From contig NZ_CAMIHH010000128.1 of NCBI RefSeq assembly GCF_946220915.1, forward strand, positions 1 to 8,186: a stretch of DNA of 8,186 nt. The letters run 5' to 3'. A program made the translations under genes and the position numbers. Position 1 is the first letter of the stretch. The number at the start of each line of letters is the position of its first letter. Positions 1-6,346 of the stretch are shown piece after piece. The stretch comes from an uncultured Flavobacterium sp. Its GTDB lineage: Bacteria > Bacteroidota > Bacteroidia > Flavobacteriales > Flavobacteriaceae. Below the pieces are notes generated by a model. It was not told the DNA's origin. It did no database searches and saw only the letters and a list, made by a program, of their open reading frames with translations.

Positions 1-20
1 GTTTAATTTATCGCTAAATT

Positions 21-746
21 ATGAGGTCAAGATTATTCCCGAAAAGTGAGCGGGGCACGGCCAACCACGGCTGGCTACAGGCCAACTTCTCATTTTCCTT
101 TGGCAGCTATTACAATCCTGACATGGTGCAGTTCGGCATGCTCCGCGTACTTAATGACGATACCATCGCGGCAGGCATGGGCTTTGGCACGCACCCCCAT
201 GACAACATGGAGATCGTGACCATTCCGCTTGAAGGAGGGCTTACCCATCGCGACAGTATGGGCAACCAGGAAACGGTACGCTTTGGCGAAGTACAGGTTA
301 TGAGCGCAGGCACGGGCATACAGCACAGCGAGATGAATGCCAGCCAGACTGAACAGGCCAAAACGCTGCAGCTATGGATTTTTCCTGAAAAAGACAATGT
401 AGCGCCACGCTACGGGCAGAAGTCTTTTGACCTTGAAAGCCATCGAAACAGCCTTATGACCGTGGTTTCGCCTGAAGGTAAAAACGATGGCAGCGCACTC
501 TGGATCCATCAGCAGGCGTTCCTGCAACTTGGGCTTTTCGATGCGGGCCAAAACTTTACCTATAACGTAAAAATTCCGGAAAACGGCCTATACCTTTTCC
601 TGATTGAGGGCGAACTGGAAATCAACGGACAAGCAGTAAAAGAGCGGGACGCTTTTGGGGCTGTAGAATTTGACAGCTTAGAGATTTCAGTAAAAGCGCC
701 TTCTAAAATTCTTACTATTGAAGTACCAATGCAGTATAAAGATTAG
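21..746 (+). CDS. Pirin family protein (bicupin, putative quercetin 2,3-dioxygenase type)
   Basis: This 241-residue protein has the full pirin layout: an N-terminal cupin at roughly residues 10-125 and a C-terminal cupin at roughly 150-238. The metal site of the pirin/YhhW family is complete, with His58 and His60 in the GTHPHDNME motif and His102 and Glu104 in the GTGIQHSE motif, so a bound Fe or similar metal is expected. Characterised relatives include E. coli YhhW, which has quercetinase activity, and human pirin, a nuclear Fe protein; the substrate here is unknown. No signal peptide is seen, so it should be cytosolic. The ATG at 21 gives the normal family N-terminus (basic start, then the ANHGWL motif). 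It heads a tight operon: the next gene starts 3 bp after its TAG. Only 20 bp of upstream sequence is present, so its promoter cannot be judged. Family assignment is firm; the reaction is not. Confidence 0.95.
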   Translation: MRSRLFPKSERGTANHGWLQANFSFSFGSYYNPDMVQFGMLRVLNDDTIAAGMGFGTHPHDNMEIVTIPLEGGLTHRDSMGNQETVRFGEVQVMSAGTGIQHSEMNASQTEQAKTLQLWIFPEKDNVAPRYGQKSFDLESHRNSLMTVVSPEGKNDGSALWIHQQAFLQLGLFDAGQNFTYNVKIPENGLYLFLIEGELEINGQAVKERDAFGAVEFDSLEISVKAPSKILTIEVPMQYKD

Positions 747-749
747 TTT

Positions 750-1034
750 ATGGAGATAAAAGACAATGAATTTTCCAGGCAGTTTGAAACTACAATTGAT
801 GGCAAAATGCTATCGGTGGAATATTCCGTACAGGAACGAAAGCTGTTCCTGACCAAAGTAAATGTGCCGGAAGGAATGGACGAAGAACCCAACGTAACCG
901 AATTATTAAAAGAAATCATGGAAATCGCCGAAGAAAAAAGGATGAGGGTCATGCCCACGCATCCTAAAGTAGCCGCATTCTTCCGAAAGAACCCGAGGTA
1001 CAAGGACATGCTTCCTCCCGGCATCAGGCTATGA
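750..1034 (+). CDS. Small GNAT family N-acetyltransferase (YjdJ-like)
   Basis: This 94-residue protein matches in length and pattern the short, single-domain Gcn5-related acetyltransferases of the YjdJ type. It has N-terminal strands ending in FLTKVNVPEGM, a central helix (about residues 48-62), then a motif around RVMPTHPKVAAFFRKNP (66-82) typical of the acetyl-CoA-binding and C-terminal part of this group. These proteins are about half the size of ordinary GNATs, so the short length is normal and not a truncation. The acceptor substrate is not known for the family and cannot be inferred here. The ATG at 750 lies 3 bp behind the pirin stop. The gene's own stop overlaps the next start as ATGA (1031-1034), which suggests translational coupling. 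It is predicted to be a soluble cytosolic protein. Confidence 0.85.
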   Translation: MEIKDNEFSRQFETTIDGKMLSVEYSVQERKLFLTKVNVPEGMDEEPNVTELLKEIMEIAEEKRMRVMPTHPKVAAFFRKNPRYKDMLPPGIRL

Positions 1035-1669
1035 CAGGCTGCCCGGATTGCCCGCTTTGCAGCGGTAGCGCCAGCCATTACCATACCCAGGCAACACGTG
1101 ATTTTTTACAATGCAGCAATTGCCGTTCGGTGTTCCTGCACCCCAGGGATTATCTTTCGACGGGAGCCGAAAAAGCACATTACCTGAACCATAACAACGA
1201 CCCTGAAGATATAAGATACCAAAATTTCGTCCGCCCCGTTGTTGAGGCTATTTTAGAAGATTTTGAGGCTTCCGACACAGGCCTGGATTTTGGGTCGGGC
1301 ACCGGATCGCCTATCCTGAAATTGCTTGCGGATAAAGGTTATGACGTAGTACAATACGACCTGTATTTTCATAATCATCCCGAGCTGCTGCAACAAAAAT
1401 ACAACTACATTGCCTGTAGCGAAACAGCAGAACATTTCAAAGAGCCTCACAAAGAATTCGAGCAGCTTCGTAACCTGCTGAAGCCCGAGGGGAAGCTGTA
1501 TATTATGACCGACCGCTTTGAGGAAAACCGCGACTTCGGAACGTGGCATTATAAAACCGACCCTACGCACGTATTCCTGTATCATGAAAAAGCATTTGAA
1601 TGGATAAAGGAAGAGTTTGGGTTTGGAGAAGTAAGGATTGAAGGACGGGTAGTTGTGTTGGGAAAATAA
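1031..1669 (+). CDS. Class I SAM-dependent methyltransferase with N-terminal zinc ribbon
   Basis: This 212-residue protein begins with a probable zinc ribbon, Cys7-x2-Cys10 and Cys27-x2-Cys30 (CPLC and CSNC), with an extra Cys4. A class I methyltransferase fold follows. The glycine-rich SAM loop (motif I) is LDFGSGTGS at 84-92, the acidic residue ending strand 2 is Asp109 (VVQYD), and the strand 4 region is IACSETAEHF at 126-135. It then has the usual LLKPEGKLYIMT strand (about 148-159). This layout resembles Methyltransf_23-like proteins; the acceptor molecule is unknown. The start ATG overlaps the GNAT stop by four bases, so it is the third gene of the pirin operon. The stop at 1667-1669 is followed by a convergent gap before mtaB. 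The enzyme class is well supported and the substrate is open. Confidence 0.9.
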   Translation: MTGCPDCPLCSGSASHYHTQATRDFLQCSNCRSVFLHPRDYLSTGAEKAHYLNHNNDPEDIRYQNFVRPVVEAILEDFEASDTGLDFGSGTGSPILKLLADKGYDVVQYDLYFHNHPELLQQKYNYIACSETAEHFKEPHKEFEQLRNLLKPEGKLYIMTDRFEENRDFGTWHYKTDPTHVFLYHEKAFEWIKEEFGFGEVRIEGRVVVLGK

Positions 1670-1774
1670 TTTGGTAACACACCCTAACCCTCTCAAGGGG
1701 GAAACACCCAGACGGCTCACTCCTCTATTCGCATAAGGAAAGAGTGTAGCTATTACTCTCTTGAGCAGAGTATT
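1670..1774. other. Convergent intergenic region with short inverted repeats
   Basis: About 105 bp separate the methyltransferase stop from the mtaB stop. Two small stem-loops are visible: CCCT/AGGG at 1688-1691 and 1696-1699 (loop CTCA), and TACTCT/AGAGTA at 1754-1759 and 1767-1772. CTCAAG near 1692 also recurs inverted as CTTGAG at 1760-1765. The CCCTAACCCTCTCAAGGGG-like stretch (1682-1700) resembles degraded dispersed intergenic repeats seen in Bacteroidota, but this is from memory and no second copy lies in the window. No ORF is credible here. Confidence 0.4.
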
Positions 1775-1776
1775 TT
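1754..1776 (+). terminator. Possible weak intrinsic terminator after the methyltransferase gene
   Basis: A 6-bp stem TACTCT/AGAGTA with a 7-base loop is followed directly by TTTT at 1773-1776, the order expected for a plus-strand rho-independent terminator. The stem is short and AT-rich and the T-run overlaps the mtaB stop codon, so this is only a candidate. Confidence 0.3.
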
Positions 1777-3145
1777 ACGCCGACAAGCCCTCAAAAACAC
1801 TTTTTGAAATCGCTACCACAGGTTTTACAAACTCGATCCGTACGGCGCCATCCTCATCAATTTTGGTAAGCGTGACTTCGTGGAGCGTGTTAACCAGTTC
1901 CGGGTTCCATGGGGCTTTCACTTTTACGTAATTCTCTGTAAATCCGTGGATGTAGCCTTCCTTGTTCTCACCCTCAAAAAGTACGGTGCGTGTAGTGCCT
2001 ATCTGGCTTTCGTAAAATGCGCGCCTTTTCTTAACTGATAATCCCCTGAGCATTTTACTGCGCTTGGCACGAACGTTGGCGGGCACTTCGCCCGGCATGG
2101 AAGCGGCAGGTGTATTGTCCCTTTCGGAATAGGTAAACACGTGGAGGTAGGAGATTTCCAGTTCGTTCAGGAAGTTATACGTTTCAAGGAAGTGCTCGTC
2201 GGTTTCGCCAGGGAAGCCCACAATGACATCCACTCCAATACAGGCATGCGGCATGACTTCGCGTATCTTATTAACCCGTTCGGTATATACTTCTCGAAGG
2301 TAGCGGCGGCGCATCAGCTTCAGGATGTCATTACTGCCCGATTGCAGCGGTATATGGAAATGCGGCACAAACGTACGGCTTTGCGATACAAATTCGATGG
2401 TTTCGTTCTTCAACAGGTTTGGCTCGATGGACGAGATGCGCAAACGCTCGATCCCCTCAACCTTATCCAGTTCCTGAACCAGTTCGTAAAACGTATGTTC
2501 GTGCTTTTTATTACCGAATTCACCTTTGCCATAATCGCCAATATTTACACCTGTAAGCACGATCTCTTTTATATTCTGCTGCGAAATTTCTTTGGCATTC
2601 TGTAATACATTTTGGAGGGTATCGCTACGGGAAATGCCCCTGGCCAGTGGGATGGTACAGTAAGTACACTTGTAGTCGCAGCCGTCCTGCACCTTCAGGA
2701 AGGCACGGGTACGGTCGCCAATGGAATAGCTGCCCACGTAGAAGTCGGCTTCGGCTATCTCGCACGAGTGTACTTCGCCGAGGTCATTCTTGGAAAGATC
2801 GTTAAGGTAATCGGTTATCTTGAACTTTTCGGTAGCGCCGAGCACAAGATCCACGCCATCAACGGCGGCAAGCTCCTCGGGCTTTAATTGGGCATAGCAG
2901 CCCACAGCGGCAACAAAAGCTTTGTCATTGTTTTTAAGCGCTTTTTTTACGATCTGCTTAAATTGCCTGTCGGCATTTTCGGTTACCGAGCAGGTATTGA
3001 TAACGTAAATGTCGGCGGTTTCCTCAAAATCAACGCGGTCGAAACCTTCGTCCTGGAAACTGCGGGCAATGGTAGATGTTTCTGAAAAATTCAGTTTGCA
3101 CCCAAGCGTGTAAAAAGCGACTTTTTTCTTTTGTTCCATGAGCAT
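1775..3145 (-). CDS. mtaB: tRNA (N6-L-threonylcarbamoyladenosine(37)-C2)-methylthiotransferase MtaB
   Basis: This radical SAM enzyme adds a methylthio group to t6A at position 37 of ANN-decoding tRNAs, giving ms2t6A and aiding decoding. The 456 residues show all three family domains. The N-terminal UPF0004/methylthiotransferase domain has its auxiliary Fe-S cysteines at Cys16 (YTLGCKLN), Cys52 (NTCSVT) and Cys83 (VGCYAQ). The radical SAM core has Cys156-x3-Cys160-x2-Cys163. A C-terminal TRAM RNA-binding domain covers roughly the last 70 residues. The YTLGCKLN start and the HIPLQSGSN and RRRYLREVY segments fit MtaB rather than MiaB or RimO. Length is normal. Initiation could be at the first ATG (3145) or at the second one two codons later; MEQKKK at 3139 is equally plausible. 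It stands alone on its strand, divergent from the substrate-binding protein region, with a -7-like box just upstream. Confidence 0.96.
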   Translation of the reverse strand: MLMEQKKKVAFYTLGCKLNFSETSTIARSFQDEGFDRVDFEETADIYVINTCSVTENADRQFKQIVKKALKNNDKAFVAAVGCYAQLKPEELAAVDGVDLVLGATEKFKITDYLNDLSKNDLGEVHSCEIAEADFYVGSYSIGDRTRAFLKVQDGCDYKCTYCTIPLARGISRSDTLQNVLQNAKEISQQNIKEIVLTGVNIGDYGKGEFGNKKHEHTFYELVQELDKVEGIERLRISSIEPNLLKNETIEFVSQSRTFVPHFHIPLQSGSNDILKLMRRRYLREVYTERVNKIREVMPHACIGVDVIVGFPGETDEHFLETYNFLNELEISYLHVFTYSERDNTPAASMPGEVPANVRAKRSKMLRGLSVKKRRAFYESQIGTTRTVLFEGENKEGYIHGFTENYVKVKAPWNPELVNTLHEVTLTKIDEDGAVRIEFVKPVVAISKSVFEGLSA

Positions 3146-3173
3146 CGGCTATAAAGCTTTCCGAATAAGCCTG

Positions 3174-3181
3174 CAAATTTA
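3174..3181 (-). promoter_or_regulatory. Candidate Bacteroidota -7 box for mtaB
   Basis: Read on the minus strand this is TAAATTTG, a full match to TAnnTTTG, about 28 bp upstream of the mtaB start codon. No good TTG is found at the -33 distance (the bases there are TTA), so the promoter is supported by the -7 box and position only. Confidence 0.5.
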
Positions 3182-3189
3182 CGTACAAT

Positions 3190-3224
3190 TTGCCAGTAAA
3201 TAAAATGCACAATCATTATATTTG
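3190..3224 (+). promoter_or_regulatory. Candidate Bacteroidota promoter upstream of the antitoxin remnant
   Basis: TATATTTG at 3217-3224 matches TAnnTTTG, with a TTG at 3190-3192. The spacer of 24 is longer than the usual 17-23. Transcription would start near 3230 and read into the broken antitoxin gene and on to the substrate-binding protein gene. I found no other TAnnTTTG between 3400 and 3533, so it may serve the lipoprotein gene too. Confidence 0.45.
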
Positions 3225-3250
3225 TAACTTAACAAAAAATGCTTTAGGAT

Positions 3251-3514
3251 ATGCAACCTGTTCAGCTGCAAAATGATAAACTGGAACTAATTGAGTGGAT
3301 CACTCAATTGGAGGATATTGTTGTAGTGAAGCAGCTAACACAAATCATGGAGAAAGAGCTCATAAGTGATTTTATGTTAAGTGATGAGCAAAAATTTTAA
3401 TTAGAAGATGGCGCGGCAAAATATTTATCTGGCAAAGAACGGGGTTATACATGGCGAGAGGTTAAGGCTCAAGCGATGGAAATAAAAAAACGTCTTGATG
3501 AAACTCGTGTTTAA
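3251..3514 (+). pseudogene. Broken antitoxin-like gene (type II addiction module antitoxin remnant, no toxin)
   Basis: Starting at the ATG at 3251, one frame runs 49 codons to a TAA at 3398-3400, then continues open for 37 more codons to a TAA at 3512-3514. The joined product of about 87 residues looks like one small protein. It has an N-terminal helix (KLELIEWITQLED) and a central LSDEQK segment. After the stop it has LEDGAAKYLSGKE, then YTWREVKAQAMEIKKR. This order (helix, SxEQ/E, LE..., K.LSGK, YTWEEVK) is typical, from memory, of small Bacteroidota antitoxins paired with RelE/ParE toxins. No toxin follows: the next gene begins 18 bp later. My hand count gives about 37% GC, against 52-53% in two 60-base stretches of the next gene, which fits acquired DNA. 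The stop could also be a sequencing error, or the 49-residue ORF could be a real short gene. Confidence 0.6.
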
Positions 3515-3532
3515 TATAACTCTCCGTTTAAA

Positions 3533-5134
3533 TTGACCAAACTATTCCAATCATCATTTATAATACTTTCTTTCTCGCTCCTTTTCTCCTGTAACAAAAA
3601 AGAAGAAAGCAGCAGGGACCACCTCGTTTTTCGCTATAACGAAAACGCTGCCATCAATTCGCTTGATCCGGCTTTTGCCAAGATACGCCCGTCCATTTGG
3701 GTGTGCAACCAGCTTTACAACGGATTAGTGCAGCTTGACGATACCCTCGGCATTCAGCCCGACATCGCCAAATCCTGGAACATTTCGCCGGATGGCAAAA
3801 CATACACTTTTACATTGCGCGATGATGTGTATTTCCATAAAAGTGCACTTTTTGGCAGGGATAGTACCCGCACCGTTACTGCAAAGGATTTTGAATACAG
3901 CCTGAACCGCCTTTTGGATGAAGGCATCGCTGCTCCGGGCCGCTGGATTTTGCAGAACGTCGAAAATTTCCATGCCGTTAACGATACCGTTTTTGAGATA
4001 AAGCTATCCAAAACCTTTCCTGCTTTCTTGGGATTGCTGTCCATGAAATATGCATCGGTAGTGCCGCATGAAGCCTTCGACAAGCCAGGTTACGATTTCC
4101 GGTCAAAACCGGTTGGTACCGGCCCGTTCCTAATGAAGATATGGGAGGAGAACGTGAAGCTTGTACTCCGCAAAAACCCGCTGTATTTTGAAAAAGACGG
4201 AAAAGGCAGGCAATTGCCGTACATGGAAGCAGTAGCGATTACCTTCCTGCCCGACAAGCAAAGCGGTTTCCTGCAATTCGTACAAGGCAAGCTTGATTTT
4301 GTTTCGGGCCTTGACCCGTCCTATAAAGATGAGATACTTACTCCCAAAGGAGAACTGGCGCCCAAATACAAAAAGGATGTCAAAATGATTACAGGCCCTT
4401 ACCTCAATACTGAGTATATGGGCTTCCGCCTTGATGGTACTGACAAAGCCGTAAAAGACAAGCGCATCCGCCAGGCAATGAATTATGGGTTCGACCGTAA
4501 CAAAATGATACTTTTCCTTCGCAACAACATGGGCATCGGGGCAACCGGCGGCATGATACCACGCGGGCTGGGCGGCTTTGGATCGAAAGGATATGATTTT
4601 GACGCTGCAAAAGCCAAAGCACTTGTGTCCGAATATAAGAACCAAACAGGTGACAGCAATCCCAAGATTATGATGAGCACATCGGCATCTTACCTTGACA
4701 TTGCTGAATACCTGCAGCGCGAATGGCAGAAGATCGGATTAAATGTACAGGTAGATGTAAATCCTCCGTCGACACTTACACAGTCGATATCCACGGGAAA
4801 AACAGCATTTTTCAAGGCAAGCTGGATTGCTGATTACCCCGATGCCGAGAACTACCTGTCGCTATTTTACAGTAAGAACTTTTCTCCAGGCGGACCAAAT
4901 TACACCCATTTTAAAAATGAGCAGTTTGACAAACTGTATGAGTCGGCATTCCTTGAAACCGATGATAAAAAACGGTACGAACTCTACAGGAAAATGGATG
5001 CCCTCGTGATGGAAGAAGCGCCCGTAATCCCATTGTTTTATGATAAAGCCTCGAGGTTCGCACGGAGCAATGTTTCAGGGCTGGGAATCAATCCGCTGAA
5101 TTTACTGGTTTTAAAAAAGGTAAAAAAGGATTGA
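3533..5134 (+). CDS. ABC transporter substrate-binding lipoprotein, peptide/nickel type (SBP family 5)
   Basis: This 533-residue protein is an extracytoplasmic solute-binding protein of the oligopeptide/dipeptide class. A lipoprotein signal is clear: Lys3, a hydrophobic stretch (about 8-18) and a lipobox LFSC with acylated Cys20, followed by a charged NKKEES linker. Family 5 features follow: SLDPAFA near 43-49, DGKTYTFTLRDDVYFH near 87-102, TAKDFEYSLNRLL at 116-128 and the diagnostic PVGTGPF at 193-199. Length is normal. The reading frame is closed by the TAA at 3512, and no ATG lies between that stop and the signal peptide. TTG at 3533 is therefore the best start and gives a proper signal sequence. 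No permease or ATPase gene is near, so it must work with a transporter encoded elsewhere or act alone. Ligand unknown; peptides are the family default. Confidence 0.93.
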   Translation: MTKLFQSSFIILSFSLLFSCNKKEESSRDHLVFRYNENAAINSLDPAFAKIRPSIWVCNQLYNGLVQLDDTLGIQPDIAKSWNISPDGKTYTFTLRDDVYFHKSALFGRDSTRTVTAKDFEYSLNRLLDEGIAAPGRWILQNVENFHAVNDTVFEIKLSKTFPAFLGLLSMKYASVVPHEAFDKPGYDFRSKPVGTGPFLMKIWEENVKLVLRKNPLYFEKDGKGRQLPYMEAVAITFLPDKQSGFLQFVQGKLDFVSGLDPSYKDEILTPKGELAPKYKKDVKMITGPYLNTEYMGFRLDGTDKAVKDKRIRQAMNYGFDRNKMILFLRNNMGIGATGGMIPRGLGGFGSKGYDFDAAKAKALVSEYKNQTGDSNPKIMMSTSASYLDIAEYLQREWQKIGLNVQVDVNPPSTLTQSISTGKTAFFKASWIADYPDAENYLSLFYSKNFSPGGPNYTHFKNEQFDKLYESAFLETDDKKRYELYRKMDALVMEEAPVIPLFYDKASRFARSNVSGLGINPLNLLVLKKVKKD

Positions 5135-5190
5135 TGATTGCTTATTTTATCTGATTATGATACAGCACATAATTTAAATATATCCTAATT

Positions 5191-5224
5191 CCCTCGCGCC
5201 CGGCCCGGCCATTTCGTAACTTTA
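5191..5224 (+). promoter_or_regulatory. Candidate promoter of the PepSY-like gene
   Basis: TAACTTTA at 5217-5224 matches TAnnTTTG except for the last base and lies 22 bp upstream of the ATG at 5246. The expected -33 TTG is absent; instead, 5191-5210 is a GC-rich run (19 of 20 bases). The rest of the 5135-5245 gap is AT-rich, with no ORF and no clear terminator for the preceding gene. Confidence 0.35.
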
Positions 5225-5245
5225 GGAAGATAAAAAACTAAAGCC

Positions 5246-5674
5246 ATGAAAACGAAATTACTATATACAGTTTTTACCCTTATTGTAAGCCTGGCACTTT
5301 ATGCACAGGAAGTACCTGTTTTGGAAAACGACCTTCCGGCTGAGGCAAAATCGTTTTTGAAAGATCATTTTAAAAGCGGTTTTCACCATGCAATAAAGGA
5401 AGTACGAAACAGGAAAGTAACCTATGACGTGGTACTTAATGATAATACCGAAATTGAGTTTACCGAGGCAGGACGCTGGAAAGATGTAGACGGCAAAGGC
5501 AAAGCCATTCCGTATACATTCCTGCAAAAGCAAATCCTGGACTATGTAAAGCAAACCTATCCCAACGAGGCGATTACCGGAATCGAACTTGATGATTCTG
5601 AGTATGAAGTGAGCCTGAGTAATGGCATGGACCTGAAATTCAATGCCCGTGGCGTGTTTGTAAAGGTTGATTAG
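5246..5674 (+). CDS. Secreted PepSY-like domain protein (BLIP-fold, duplicated)
   Basis: This 142-residue protein has a Sec signal peptide: Lys2/Lys4, a hydrophobic core and probable cleavage after Ala20 (LYA-QE). The mature part is two copies of a PepSY-like unit (formerly DUF2874, beta-lactamase-inhibitor-like fold), roughly residues 28-88 and 90-142. The duplication is visible by eye: YDVVLNDNTEIEF...G.W.DVD at 60-82 lines up with YEVSLSNGMDLKF...GVFVKVD at 120-142, exactly 60 residues later. Such proteins are common in the Bacteroidota periplasm and have no settled biochemical role; despite the fold name, there is no reason to call it a beta-lactamase inhibitor. The ATG at 5246 is supported by the signal peptide. 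It is probably monocistronic, with 111 bp before it and only 25 bp to the converging nuclease gene. Confidence 0.88.
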   Translation: MKTKLLYTVFTLIVSLALYAQEVPVLENDLPAEAKSFLKDHFKSGFHHAIKEVRNRKVTYDVVLNDNTEIEFTEAGRWKDVDGKGKAIPYTFLQKQILDYVKQTYPNEAITGIELDDSEYEVSLSNGMDLKFNARGVFVKVD

Positions 5675-5699
5675 ATCGTCGAGGAGCTTTAGCCGGCTG

Positions 5700-6314
5700 C
5701 TACTTTTTATAGCGCTTTTCCTTTCGCCATTCCCATGGCGCAGTCGGGTCTTTATCTGCCCACAGGCCAAGTTTTTTGTCGCGTGCCTGCTGTTCTATGG
5801 CATCAAGGGTACGGCTTTTGGAATAGCGCTTGTAGTGCCATGCGAGTCCGGCTTTCACCAGCTCTTCATTTACATTGACGCCTTCCTGGGTAGTTACTGT
5901 CCCTACTACCCTGCCGTACCGGTCGCGCTTGCCATCGGAACTTACAGTTACGATTTTACCAAAGCAAAGGCCGGATGCGTACTGCCGCGCATTTTTCCCG
6001 AAAGCCTGTGATTTTTCAGGACAATCGATCTCTGCCAGGCGTACACGTTCGGGAATGCTGTCATACAGTACCTCGAAGGTATCGCCGTCCTTAATGCCGA
6101 TCACCTTACCTTCAAAAACAGTAAGGTGGCGCGGCGGGCTTTTCTTCTTAGCCTTTTTGACTTTTGGTTTTTTTGCAGATTCCTCAACAGGAGATTTTTC
6201 GGGAATCGAATTGTGTGGCGCATTCCTGAAAAATGCAAAATATACTGCAAAGGCCAGCAGGAATAATGATAACACTAATCCTCCCGGCCCGGATCTTCTT
6301 TTACTATTTGCCAA
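5700..6314 (-). CDS. Membrane-anchored thermonuclease family protein (SNase-like)
   Basis: This 204-residue protein has a basic N-terminus (SKRR), one transmembrane segment at about 13-29, a Lys/Pro-rich linker at about 40-62 and a staphylococcal-nuclease domain at about 64-198. The catalytic set of S. aureus nuclease is conserved with matching spacing. Asp76/Asp78 (KDGDT) correspond to Asp19/Asp21, Arg92 to Arg35, Asp97 to Asp40, Glu100 to Glu43 and Arg135 (DRYGR) to Arg87. Thr41 is replaced by Cys98 (IDCPE). Calcium-dependent cleavage of DNA or RNA outside the inner membrane is the expected activity. The start is TTG at 6314: the codons just before it read ATG-TAA-CAA in the same frame, so no upstream ATG can be used, and TTG is needed for the basic anchor. 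It lies 32 bp behind the GlmU-like gene and is probably cotranscribed with it. Confidence 0.9.
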   Translation of the reverse strand: MANSKRRSGPGGLVLSLFLLAFAVYFAFFRNAPHNSIPEKSPVEESAKKPKVKKAKKKSPPRHLTVFEGKVIGIKDGDTFEVLYDSIPERVRLAEIDCPEKSQAFGKNARQYASGLCFGKIVTVSSDGKRDRYGRVVGTVTTQEGVNVNEELVKAGLAWHYKRYSKSRTLDAIEQQARDKKLGLWADKDPTAPWEWRKEKRYKK

Positions 6315-6346
6315 TTGTTACATTGAATATTTAGAAAATTACTACA

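Noticed and set aside
2141..3085. Plus-strand ORFs antisense to mtaB (2141-2605, 2612-2887, 2888-3085)
   Set aside because: They are shadow frames of a strongly conserved gene; three broken pieces with no family resemblance.
4130..4645. Minus-strand ORF of 171 codons
   Set aside because: It is antisense to the well-supported substrate-binding protein and shows no recognisable domain.
3533..5674. Peptide-uptake or beta-lactamase-inhibitor system formed by the lipoprotein and the PepSY-like protein
   Set aside because: The two genes are separated by 111 bp with a candidate promoter, no transporter subunits are present, and the BLIP-like fold does not imply inhibitor function.
5690..5708. Terminator between the PepSY-like and nuclease genes
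   Set aside because: TAGC/GCTA with a five-base loop followed by C and TTTTT is only a 4-bp stem and overlaps the nuclease stop codon, too weak to call.
5261..5770. Minus-strand ORF of 169 codons
   Set aside because: It lies antisense to the PepSY-like gene, which has a convincing signal peptide and internal duplication, and it overlaps the end of the nuclease gene. It has no recognisable features.
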